Part shown: positions 35,954 to 44,227 of the stretch, piece by piece
How the letters are laid out: every line of letters begins with the position of its first letter
Numbering within the stretch: the first letter of the stretch is position 1
DNA from: Cognataquiflexum nitidum
GTDB taxonomy: Bacteria; Bacteroidota; Bacteroidia; Cytophagales; Cyclobacteriaceae
Direction of reading: 5' to 3'
DNA length: 64,000 nucleotides
Assembly (NCBI RefSeq): GCF_022538055.1
Contig: NZ_JAKZAM010000002.1
Span: forward strand, 208,304-272,303
Notes under the pieces: generated by a model
Told to the model about the DNA's origin: nothing
The model's database searches: none
Seen by the model: the letters and a program-made list of their open reading frames with translations, nothing else
Position numbers and translations under genes: made by a program

Positions 35954-36787
35954 ATGTCCGGTTCGCTTAAACACCTTTACAATTGGTCGCAAGACCAAAA
36001 ATCAACCCATTTGATGCCTGCACTTTTTATTGGGCACGGGTCTCCGATGAATGGTATCGAGGACAATGAATTTTCCCGGCAGTGGTCTGTTTTGGGAAAG
36101 GAAATTCCAAAACCTTCAGCTGTTTTGGTGGTTTCTGCGCATTGGTTGACAAGAGGAACTTGGATCACTGCGATGACCCATCCCAAAACCATCCATGATT
36201 TTGGGGGATTTCCACAAGAATTATTTGAAGTGCAATATCCCGCCCCAGGCAGTCCGTCAATGGCAAAGGAAACCACAGAACTGATTACAACAGTTCCGGT
36301 TGGATTGGACCACGAATGGGGTTTGGACCATGGTACTTGGATGGTTGTGAGGCACATGTATCCTGAGGCCAATATCCCGGTGCTGCAGCTCAGTATTGAT
36401 TATTATGAAAGCCCGGATTTTCATTACCGTTTGGGAAAGGAGTTGGGAGAATTAAGGAAAAGGGGAGTGCTGATTATCGGTAGTGGGAATATGGTTCATA
36501 ATCTCCGGATGGTGGCTTGGGACAAATTGAATGAACCTGAGTTTGGCTTTGATTGGGCTTTGGAAATGAATGCCTTATTTAAGTCCAAAATCGAATCAAA
36601 GGACCATCGCGATTTGATAGATTATAGAAATCTTGGCCATGCCGGTAAGCTTGCCATTCCCACACCCGACCATTATTTTCCACTTTTGTACCTTTTGGGA
36701 ATTCAGGGAGAAAAAGAAGAGATCTCATTTTTCAATGACAAAGCGGTGGGAGGTTCCTTGACCATGACTTCAGTCAGGTTTGGTTAA
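35954..36787 (+). CDS. ygiD: DODA-type extradiol ring-cleavage dioxygenase (YgiD/4,5-DOPA family)
   Basis: 277 residues. Family motifs: LFIGHGSPMNGIEDNEF, VSAHWLTRGTWIT, FGGFPQELFEVQYPAPGSP, WGLDHGTWMVVRHMYP and GSGNMVHNLRMVAW. The metal-ligand His residues are in GHGSP, SAHW and the later LDHGTW/NMVHNL segments. The enzyme opens catechol rings such as L-DOPA in E. coli; in other bacteria the substrate is uncertain. The ATG at 35954 follows the AATATC repeat by one base; a downstream Met at about residue 21 is possible but the longer N-terminus matches Bacteroidota relatives. Confidence 0.92.
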   Translation: MSGSLKHLYNWSQDQKSTHLMPALFIGHGSPMNGIEDNEFSRQWSVLGKEIPKPSAVLVVSAHWLTRGTWITAMTHPKTIHDFGGFPQELFEVQYPAPGSPSMAKETTELITTVPVGLDHEWGLDHGTWMVVRHMYPEANIPVLQLSIDYYESPDFHYRLGKELGELRKRGVLIIGSGNMVHNLRMVAWDKLNEPEFGFDWALEMNALFKSKIESKDHRDLIDYRNLGHAGKLAIPTPDHYFPLLYLLGIQGEKEEISFFNDKAVGGSLTMTSVRFG

Positions 36788-37298
36788 GAAGACGAAATGG
36801 AATTAATTTTTGATAATCAAATGTTTTTGGGGAACAGGAACTCGCCAAAATCATATGGGTATCCGCAATGTTGTGACTTAGGCTTACAAGGACTTTTATT
36901 GGATGCAGATCCTTGTCCACGAAGGACAGTCCCCTGTTTACATAATAGCTAGTCATTTCCCAATCATTATTTTTTGGCCATGTGCAATTAATGGGATATA
37001 CACCAAATTATTTTTTTGATCCGAAATACAATATTTTTTCTACCAAAGTCAGATTACTTTTTATCAAAAAGAAATTTTTAATTGGTTATTGCGCTGTATC
37101 TGTAAAATATATACTTTTCAGTATAATTGCTTATTCCCCAAGGTAATAAATGCAAATTGAAGAGCTGTTTTTTGACAACTTGTTCATATAAAACAAATAT
37201 CAAACAAAGGATTCTTTCAAAATATCTCGCTTTTGAAAGTGTTCCGGTCCATGGGAAAATTGCAAGGCAAATCTTTTTTTTAAGTATAACAAGTTCAT
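36788..37298. other. Intergenic region holding a MITE copy
   Basis: No gene is seen in 511 bp. The central ~150 bp is a MITE-like element; the rest is AT-rich. Confidence 0.6.
36854..37003 (-). mobile_element. MITE-like element, copy 1 (~150 bp)
   Basis: This copy is the reverse-orientation, diverged counterpart of the element at 51074-51225. It shares the terminus TATGGGTATCCGCAATGTTG, the core GGACAGTCCCCTGT and, at the other end, GGCCATGTGCAA. The flanks CCAAAATCAT and CCAAATTATT may be a decayed target duplication. End positions are approximate. Confidence 0.65.
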
Positions 37299-39026
37299 AT
37301 GTTTCCAATCAGACCTGGTCAGTATAGACACCTGCAAGCAAAATACCAAAAGGTTACACCTTTGGATTTGACATCAGCATTGAGGACTCCTGCCGATCCC
37401 AATGCATATTCCAATGCCAGATTAAAGAATATAGATGCCGGCTTAGAGCCTTTTTCAGGGGAATTGACTGATACACATTTGGTTCATTTTATCAAGAGGA
37501 CACGGTTTGGAGCCACCTTGGAAGAATTGAAGGGTTTGAGGGGCAAGTCGCTCAACTTTATCGTTTCTGAATCTTTAGCGTCATTTACTCCATTTACTGA
37601 GCCGGTCAACAACTACAATGTGGTAAGTGAAAACAAGATTGATCCGGATGTCCCGCTTGGGCAAAGCTTTGTACAGGCGCGATTCAATGAGGACTTTGAA
37701 GGAGATAGGATAGTAGCTCTCAAGTCTTGGATGATAGGGAGGATTTTGGGTTCAAGCAATGGCATTCAGGAAAAGATGGTGCTGTTTTGGTGGAATTTTC
37801 TTCCTATCAAAATGTGGGATGTATTTGTATCCAAGTCTTGTTTCCGCTATATCAATATGCTTCATAGGCATTCCTTGGGCAATTTCAAGGAATTGATCCG
37901 TGACCTTACTGTTGATCCTGCCATGTTGGTTTTTTTAAGTGGGGCGTTCAACAACAAAGAAACTCCTGACGAGAATTTTGCCCGTGAACTTCAAGAACTC
38001 TTTTGTATCGGAAAAGGAAAGGATGCGGGATATAATGAACAAGATGTACAATCCGCAGCAAGGGTACTCACAGGTTGGACAGTCGATTGGGACAGTATCC
38101 ATACAGCCGGTGAACCACAGTCTTACTTTAATCCCGATATGCACCATTTGGGGAATAAGCAGTTTTCGGCTTTTTATGGAAATAAATTAATTTCAGGAAA
38201 AGAAGGGGAAGAAGGTGCAGGAGAATTGGATGAAATGCTCGATATGATTTTTGCTACCAATGAATCTGCAAAGCATATCGCGCGGAAGTTATACTCATTT
38301 TTTGTGGCTAGTGAAATTACAGAAACGGCTGAATCCGTTGTAATTACTCCATTGGCCAATATCATCAGGCAAAACGATTACGATATTTTGCCGGCTTTGG
38401 AAGTGCTGTTTTCTTCGGCCCATTTTTACCATCCCGAAATCATAGGGGCTATGATCAAAAGTCCATTTGATTTTATATTGGGGCTTTGGCGAAATTTTGA
38501 CATGCCTGTAGCTGAAAGCGCCATGGCAGAAAAGAATTTTTACCAAGCTATTCTGTGGGACATGAGTGGCATGGGCATGGAAGCAGGCGATCCACCCAAT
38601 GTAGCCGGATGGACTCCATATTACCAGGCGCCTCAATATGACAAAATATGGATCAACACCCATACTATCCTTAAGAGAGCGATAGGGTCAGATTCCATGA
38701 TATTTTGGGGGTATTGGATTTCCAATTCGGTCAATATTGGAGCAGATCTCCTTTCATATGTTAAAGGTTTTACCACGCCTGAAGATCCAAACTTGCTGAT
38801 AAAGGAATTTGCGCTAGTCAATCTTGGGTTGGAATTGAGTCAATCGCAGATCGATCAGGTAAAAATGCTTCTGCTGAATGGACAGGATCAGGATTACTAT
38901 TGGACAGGTGCTTGGCTTACCTATATGGCATCTCCAAATGATCAGGAAAGTGCCATTGTGGTGATCAATAGATTGAAACCTGCTTTCCAGCTTTTATTGC
39001 AAATGGGAGAAGCACAACTGATGTAA
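37299..39026 (+). CDS. DUF1800 family protein
   Basis: 575 residues. DUF1800 hallmarks are present: HLVHFIKRTRFGATLEEL near residue 60, EKMVLFWWNFLPI, DENFARELQELFCIG, YNEQDVQSAARVLTGW, AKHIARKLYSFFV and GDPPNVAGWTPYY. The family is of unknown function and almost always encoded beside DUF1501, as here (6 bp gap). No classical signal peptide is visible at this start, so export of the protein is not established. The 5' region is 296 bp after the MITE. Confidence 0.88.
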   Translation: MFPIRPGQYRHLQAKYQKVTPLDLTSALRTPADPNAYSNARLKNIDAGLEPFSGELTDTHLVHFIKRTRFGATLEELKGLRGKSLNFIVSESLASFTPFTEPVNNYNVVSENKIDPDVPLGQSFVQARFNEDFEGDRIVALKSWMIGRILGSSNGIQEKMVLFWWNFLPIKMWDVFVSKSCFRYINMLHRHSLGNFKELIRDLTVDPAMLVFLSGAFNNKETPDENFARELQELFCIGKGKDAGYNEQDVQSAARVLTGWTVDWDSIHTAGEPQSYFNPDMHHLGNKQFSAFYGNKLISGKEGEEGAGELDEMLDMIFATNESAKHIARKLYSFFVASEITETAESVVITPLANIIRQNDYDILPALEVLFSSAHFYHPEIIGAMIKSPFDFILGLWRNFDMPVAESAMAEKNFYQAILWDMSGMGMEAGDPPNVAGWTPYYQAPQYDKIWINTHTILKRAIGSDSMIFWGYWISNSVNIGADLLSYVKGFTTPEDPNLLIKEFALVNLGLELSQSQIDQVKMLLLNGQDQDYYWTGAWLTYMASPNDQESAIVVINRLKPAFQLLLQMGEAQLM

Positions 39027-39031
39027 TTTTT

Positions 39032-40582
39032 ATGAAAAGAAGGTCATTTATAAAACACGCCGCTCACAGTCTTGCGATCCCAAGTTTTTTGGGAGCGATG
39101 AGCAACAAAAGCTTTGGACAGACTTTAGATAAATTTTTGCATCTGGCAAATGAAACAGACCGTGCTCTGGTTCTGATTTATCTGGAAGGGGGAAATGATG
39201 GACTCAATACGGTGATTCCTTTGGCGCACCTCAGTCAGCTCAACAAAGTCAGGCCACATGTGGTGTTGCCCGAAAGTAGTATACTTCCGGTAGACGGAAC
39301 TGATTTTGGCCTACATCCTTCACTCACCGGATTTCAGTCATTATATGAAGAAGGGCGGCTTCAGGTATTGCATTCAGTAGGTTACCCACAACAGAATTTT
39401 TCGCATTTCCGCTCTACCGACATTTGGATGAGTGGTTCTGATGCAGATGAATTGATCAACTCAGGTTGGACAGGAAGGTATTTGGAAGCTAAGCATCCAC
39501 AATTCCCCGAAGGATATCCAAATGCAGAAAATCCTGACCCTTTGGCCGTGGAGATTGGGTATGGTTCGTCTATGCTTTTTCAGGGAGAAAAGGCCGGTTT
39601 TAGCATGATTATCAACAATACCAACCAATTTTATCAATTACTGGACAATGAACAGGAGGAAACCCCTGATACTCCGGCAGGAGATAAACTGAGGTATATC
39701 AGGCTTATTGCTGAGCAATCCCAGAAATACGGGGCTGTCGTCAGAAGTGCCGCTCAAAAGGTGACTCAACAAAAAGTCTACCCAAATACCCGTCTTGGCA
39801 ATCAGCTCAGGATAGTGTCAAGACTTATTGCGGGAGGTTTGAAGACTCCAATGTATTTGGTTAGAATGGGTGGATTTGATACTCATGACAACCAAGTAGA
39901 TGGAGGAGACCATACCAAAGGTGACCATGCGCGATTGTTAAAAGACCTGAATGATGCTGTGATGGCATTTATGAATGACCTGGAGTTTTTGGGAAGTGCT
40001 GACAGGGTGATGGGTATGACTTTTTCCGAGTTTGGAAGAAGAATTGTTTCCAATTCTAGCGGCGGGACCGACCATGGTGCTTCAGCACCCTTGTTCATCT
40101 TTGGAAATATGTCTCATGGAGGCTACAAGGGTACCGCGCCACTGATCGATGGGTCAGAGGAATATCGAGACAATGTGCCGATGCAACATGATTTTAGACA
40201 AGTTTATAGTTCTTTGCTTACACAATGGTTTGGGTCGGATTCCTCGGTAAATCAAGCAACCTTGATGGGAAACTTTGGAGAAATCCCCGTGGTCAAAAAT
40301 GCCATTATCACTTCTCTTGAAAAAGAAGCACCAAGCAATTTAAAAGTCTATCCAAATCCTATCAGGGATTTTGCCACAATTAAGTTTGATGTGTTTTCGG
40401 GAAGTGTCAAAATCGACATCATCGATAGTCAAGGTAAAGAAGTGAAAAAAATATATGATGGAATTGTCCAAAACAGGCAGTTCAATCAAAATTTTGATTT
40501 CTCCGTGTATCCTCCAGGCAGGTATATTCTCCGTGTCATGGATGGTTATAAAAGGTCAACAGCCCATCTGATTAAGTTATAA
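39032..40582 (+). CDS. DUF1501 protein with a type IX secretion C-terminal domain
   Basis: 516 residues. The N-terminus MKRRSFIKHAAHSLAIPSFLG is twin-arginine-like. DUF1501 body: RALVLIYLEGGNDGLNTVIPL, SVGYPQQNFSHFRSTDIWMSG, GGFDTHDNQ, SEFGRRIVSNSSGGTDHGAS. Residues about 435-516 are a Por_Sec/T9SS sorting domain (LKVYPNPIRDFATIKF, SVYPPGRYILRVMDG), which would send the protein to the cell surface or outside through the type IX system. It pairs with the DUF1800 gene. The DUF1501 protein at 13801 has no such tail, so the two paralogous systems act in different places. Confidence 0.9.
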   Translation: MKRRSFIKHAAHSLAIPSFLGAMSNKSFGQTLDKFLHLANETDRALVLIYLEGGNDGLNTVIPLAHLSQLNKVRPHVVLPESSILPVDGTDFGLHPSLTGFQSLYEEGRLQVLHSVGYPQQNFSHFRSTDIWMSGSDADELINSGWTGRYLEAKHPQFPEGYPNAENPDPLAVEIGYGSSMLFQGEKAGFSMIINNTNQFYQLLDNEQEETPDTPAGDKLRYIRLIAEQSQKYGAVVRSAAQKVTQQKVYPNTRLGNQLRIVSRLIAGGLKTPMYLVRMGGFDTHDNQVDGGDHTKGDHARLLKDLNDAVMAFMNDLEFLGSADRVMGMTFSEFGRRIVSNSSGGTDHGASAPLFIFGNMSHGGYKGTAPLIDGSEEYRDNVPMQHDFRQVYSSLLTQWFGSDSSVNQATLMGNFGEIPVVKNAIITSLEKEAPSNLKVYPNPIRDFATIKFDVFSGSVKIDIIDSQGKEVKKIYDGIVQNRQFNQNFDFSVYPPGRYILRVMDGYKRSTAHLIKL

Positions 40583-40653
40583 AAGCCCTTGTCCCTAAAG
40601 GATTATAGGGATTATAAAAATAAAGGTTATTTTTTTTGGTTAGTTTTGGTTAG

Positions 40654-40690
40654 AAGGAGTCAGTTGGGAGGCTGACTCCTTTATTTTTTA
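40654..40690 (+). terminator. Rho-independent terminator after the DUF1800/DUF1501 pair
   Basis: Perfect 10 bp stem AAGGAGTCAG / CTGACTCCTT with an 8-nt loop, then TATTTTTT. Confidence 0.85.
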
Positions 40691-41021
40691 TAAAATGGTC
40701 CATTTTAATTTTTTTGCTTCTCTTGGAAAGAGACTAAACAATTTATTCACCATTTTTTGAAAATTATTGGGTAAATGCATTTTCGAAAATCAGTGGGAAA
40801 TAGAAAGGTTTTTTAAATTAAAATTAAATTTAGTTCAAATTTTAATTGCTTTTAATTTACAAGATTTCACATTTTTTGAAACCTGAGCCCATAATTTTAT
40901 CAAATCTTGGTCATTTTATCTAATTATGTAACTTAATTCAAATCAAAATTAGTTTTAGCATTGTTTGGTTAATATTAAATGATTAGTATTAATTAAATAA
41001 TTTATTGCAATTATTAGTATT
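40691..41021. other. Very AT-rich intergenic region
   Basis: About 330 bp of extremely AT-rich sequence between the terminator and the small membrane protein gene. I see no coding frame; it should contain the promoter of the small gene, but no clear TAnnTTTG box. Confidence 0.4.
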
Positions 41022-41177
41022 ATGAAAAAATCAGATTTCAGGAAGGCGTCCGGGTTTGGTATCACCTATAGATTTTTTGAGTTCTTTAGGGTCTCTAGCG
41101 AAAAAAGTGTGTTTATATTTTTGATCATGCTTCTCTTGGCAGGAATTGGACTCATGTTTGCAGCCTCATTCCTTTGA
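41022..41177 (+). CDS. Small single-span membrane protein (51 aa), paralogue of 43273
   Basis: The frame begins MKKSDFRKASGFGITYRFFE and ends with one transmembrane helix, VFIFLIMLLLAGIGLMFAA. Residues 29-33 (SVFIF) and the AG-x-GL helix core match residue for residue with the 53-aa protein at 43273-43434. This supports both being real genes. Basic N-terminus and hydrophobic C-terminus suggest an N-in topology. A bidirectional terminator follows 160 bp downstream. Function unknown. Confidence 0.6.
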   Translation: MKKSDFRKASGFGITYRFFEFFRVSSEKSVFIFLIMLLLAGIGLMFAASFL

Positions 41178-41336
41178 TCCTAAATTGGGGTCAAATCATT
41201 GGATTTTTTCTCAAAGTATATGCCGTACCTAAGCAACAATACGTTTTACTATTTAATTGGAATTTCCAACCTTTCTGCTTTGTGGGTTGTCTTCACTGAA
41301 TGGTTAAATTAAGGACTTTGTTTTGTATGTTTAAGA

Positions 41337-41372
41337 AAAAAACGTCAGGAAAATCAGCCTGACGTTTTTATA
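41337..41372. terminator. Bidirectional Rho-independent terminator
   Basis: A 9 bp core stem AACGTCAGG / CCTGACGTT, extended by flanking A and T tracts, loop AAAATCAG. It can serve both the small plus-strand gene and the minus-strand thioredoxin gene ending at 41407. Confidence 0.85.
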
Positions 41373-41406
41373 TCTTTAGATGGTATTTAAACTCAAAAAG
41401 GACTAT

Positions 41407-42816
41407 TTAAACCCCTTTTTCCAAGTTTGTATCCAATATTTCCCTGATATTTCCTGAGGGTCTCTCCGCAGAAGGATCGATGATTTTTCCTTCTCGGTCC
41501 AAAAGGAGAAATCTTGGAATTGCATTTACCATAAAGAATTGGGCAAGTTCAGATTGCCAGGCGTTTGGAGCAAACCATTGAAGACCATCCATTTTTTTGT
41601 TCTTCACCATTTTCTCCCAAGGTTCACGCGTCTCATCAATAGAGACTGTCAAAAAAGCCACAGGCTTGTCCTTGTATTCTTCTTTCACTTTATCCCAGTG
41701 TGGATGCTCTGCAATACATGGACCACACCATGTCGCCCAAATGTCGATGTAAACCAGATTTCCTTTTAGGTCACTTAATCTTACAGTCTCACCTTTCAAG
41801 TCTGAAAATTCAAAATCAGGAACCGTTTTTCCGGGACTGATAGGTTCCCACTTAGCTTTGAGTTTTTCAAGTTTCTCAGCAAATTTAGGAGTCGTATTTT
41901 CGGCGAGGAATTTATTATACATTACCTCTGAATTCACCGGTCCACGATATTCAAGGGTAGATTTCAAAGTTTCAAATTTCAATTGGTCTTTGATCGTAGG
42001 GTCTTTGATCAATGAATCAATGGCAATCCAACTCACTTTTTCATAATCTAAGGTAGTATCCGCTTTCATCAATTCACCTGCCAATGCTCCGATCCTTTGG
42101 TCAATCAGGTTTTTATACGGAGCCACACCAAGGAGTTCTTTTTGGTCTAAAGGCAAACTTTGCAATTTACTTTTGTTTTCATCAACAGGAAAATCCACAG
42201 AATCCTGAGGGATTTTGTTGATATAGGCATGGTACATTGGATATAACTGATCCATAAACATGCTTTGATAGATGAAGTAAGACTCTTCCATTTTGGAAAA
42301 AACAGGGTCAATATTTTTTCCTGTAATCAGTGAATCATAATTGTTTTTGACAACGGAAATAAGGCTGTCCTTTTTTGAAAAATAGGCTTCCTTTTTCAAG
42401 GCCATGATTTCCATAAAGTTTTCCAATCCACTCTCATTGATGGCTTTGAATTTTTTGCGCAAGTAGGTGTTTTCTTTGGATTTATCGCCTGACGCTATGA
42501 AAGTCTTTGCAAACTCCTTGACATCGCCATTGACATGTATACTGTCCCCGGGATCTAAATAAAGGCTAAATCTCAAATCTCCATTGGTAAGCATAAACAT
42601 ACCTGATTCTGGGTACTCAAAATTTAATTGAAAAGAACCATCAGATTTCACTGAATCTTTTGCTAAATCTTCATCCAAACTCACGACAATGACCGGAAAT
42701 TCCGAATTGTCCAGTTTACCATAGATTTTGATACTGTTGTCGATGACTTCAGGTTTTTGGCTACATGCAAACAATAGCATGCTCGCTGCCAATGCGGATA
42801 GTGTTAGGTTTTTCAT
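41407..42816 (-). CDS. TlpA-like thioredoxin-fold lipoprotein (DUF4369-like N-terminus)
   Basis: 469 residues, lipobox LFAC. Residues about 28-110 form a beta domain of the DUF4369 type often seen in Bacteroidota (IYGKLDNSEFPVIVVSL, SDGSFQLNF). A helical middle domain (about 115-330) follows. A thioredoxin/AhpC-TSA domain (about 332-469) carries W363-C364-G365-P366-C367 and the cis-Pro segment NAIPRFLLLDREG. It is a periplasmic thiol-disulfide oxidoreductase. Two homologous small membrane protein genes lie on either side on the opposite strand. Confidence 0.92.
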   Translation of the reverse strand: MKNLTLSALAASMLLFACSQKPEVIDNSIKIYGKLDNSEFPVIVVSLDEDLAKDSVKSDGSFQLNFEYPESGMFMLTNGDLRFSLYLDPGDSIHVNGDVKEFAKTFIASGDKSKENTYLRKKFKAINESGLENFMEIMALKKEAYFSKKDSLISVVKNNYDSLITGKNIDPVFSKMEESYFIYQSMFMDQLYPMYHAYINKIPQDSVDFPVDENKSKLQSLPLDQKELLGVAPYKNLIDQRIGALAGELMKADTTLDYEKVSWIAIDSLIKDPTIKDQLKFETLKSTLEYRGPVNSEVMYNKFLAENTTPKFAEKLEKLKAKWEPISPGKTVPDFEFSDLKGETVRLSDLKGNLVYIDIWATWCGPCIAEHPHWDKVKEEYKDKPVAFLTVSIDETREPWEKMVKNKKMDGLQWFAPNAWQSELAQFFMVNAIPRFLLLDREGKIIDPSAERPSGNIREILDTNLEKGV

Positions 42817-43272
42817 TTGTTTGTGGTTTTGATGAAGGTTGAATTCAGGAAATAAATTGAAACTAATTTTGGATCAATTTAATAAACTTAAAAATACTTT
42901 ATGATTTCTAGACAAAAAAACAAAACCAAGGGTATAATTTATTGGCTAAGTCGTTTTACGATAATTTAACAAGGCTGAAACAGTTGATTTACTTTATCTG
43001 ACATTTTGTTGAAATGTAGCATTTTCATCTACGCAGGTATTTTTTAAAAATAGCTAACTAGCATCACTATCTGATTTCGGAACAAAGCATTTGGCCTTCT
43101 TAATTATTTCGCAAGGATTCAAATGTCCGTCTATTGCCGCAAGTAGAATGAAACAGTATTGTAAATAATGATACTTTAAATTGGAAGGTGTAATTGTCGA
43201 TCAAAGTTTGCGGTTTTTTGAGCATTTCTACAAAAGTGTTGGTAGTAAGAGTACCTGATTAAAAAAATTATA
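42817..43272. other. Intergenic region, no gene seen
   Basis: 456 bp between divergent genes, AT-rich, with no coding frame that I trust. It should contain the promoters of the thioredoxin gene and the 53-aa membrane protein gene. Confidence 0.4.
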
Positions 43273-43434
43273 ATGAGAAAAACTTATAGTAAATACTTTT
43301 CTGTTTTTGACCTGCTAAGAAAAATGACAGAAGCCCATAGGTTTTCAAACGAAACAAGCGTATTTATTTTTATGATAATTCTCGTTATGGCAGGAACGGG
43401 GTTATTATATGCTTTACCATACCTAATTGGGTAG
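43273..43434 (+). CDS. Small single-span membrane protein (53 aa), paralogue of 41022
   Basis: MRKTYSKYFSVFDLLRKMTE begins a basic N-terminus; a transmembrane helix follows, VFIFMIILVMAGTGLLYALPY. SVFIF is at residues 29-33, exactly as in the 51-aa paralogue at 41022, and the helix core conserves AG-x-GL. Conservation of spacing at two loci 2.2 kb apart is good evidence that this is translated. Function unknown. Confidence 0.6.
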   Translation: MRKTYSKYFSVFDLLRKMTEAHRFSNETSVFIFMIILVMAGTGLLYALPYLIG

Positions 43435-43773
43435 AAGGCGAAGTTTTTATTTTCGATTATTTGTTACTTTACCATTCTCTCAAAAATTGAAATTCAAGGT
43501 TGGGATAATCGGTCCATGGTCTACCGTTGACAGTCATGCCGGTCCGCATTGGTGGAGCAAATACAATGCAACTTCAATCTGGGTTTTATTATGGTTTGTT
43601 GCGGTAAAGCCTACATGCAATTTTTCTTTTTATGGATATTACTTTCTTTCACTTAAAATTTAATGGTGTCTGATTGCGATTACTTTTATGTTTTTGGAAA
43701 GGATGGCAACTACTAAAAAAATCACCTGAAGACTCATGCAATTGTCCTAAATATCAATTGGTCTTTTGAGACT
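43435..43773. other. Intergenic region, no gene seen
   Basis: About 339 bp. A 78-codon frame starting at 43427 overlaps the small gene and has no family-like composition, so I do not call it. Confidence 0.4.
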
Positions 43774-44001
43774 TTATATACTCAATTTGAACTGGGCGAG
43801 CTTTTCTTCCTCGTACTTTTTGAGTATCTGGTTGAGGGAATCAAGGTAATCCGACAGTATTTTGTGATTGACCAAGGCACTTTCAGCATCAGGAATCGTC
43901 ACTGGCATTTCACCGATAAATTTCTCAAGTTCAGGCGCAAATTCTTTTATTTTTAGGGTTGCTGCCAAGATTTCAGCATTAAGTTGGGTTTCGGTTTTCA
44001 T
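43774..44001 (-). CDS. Small hypothetical alpha-helical protein
   Basis: 75 residues: MKTETQLNAEILAATLKIKE, then a central PVTIPDAESALVNHKILSDYL and a charged C-terminal helix. Composition and length look like a genuine small soluble protein, but no family is recognised. It stands alone, upstream DNA 44002-44227 is non-coding, and it is in the same direction as smc. Confidence 0.5.
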   Translation of the reverse strand: MKTETQLNAEILAATLKIKEFAPELEKFIGEMPVTIPDAESALVNHKILSDYLDSLNQILKKYEEEKLAQFKLSI

Positions 44002-44227
44002 AACATGTAGGCGTTTTTATTGAGTGGAATTTTGGTTCATGTTACAAAGGTCGTTCCTTAACAAACAGCAAGCATGACACAAAAAGGAATGTGATTTGTA
44101 TTTTTTACAGGTTCTACTTCAAATTCCTCATCATTTTTTCCTGCATTAATTGAAAGAAAAAAATGGAATCCAATTCAATGGAGACCCACATTTGTCAAAA
44201 ATCTTACCTAATGAAAAATACAAACCC

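Noticed and set aside
43427..43663. A 78-codon frame overlapping the end of the 53-aa membrane gene
   Set aside because: It begins inside another gene, lacks family-like composition and has an irregular amino-acid make-up.
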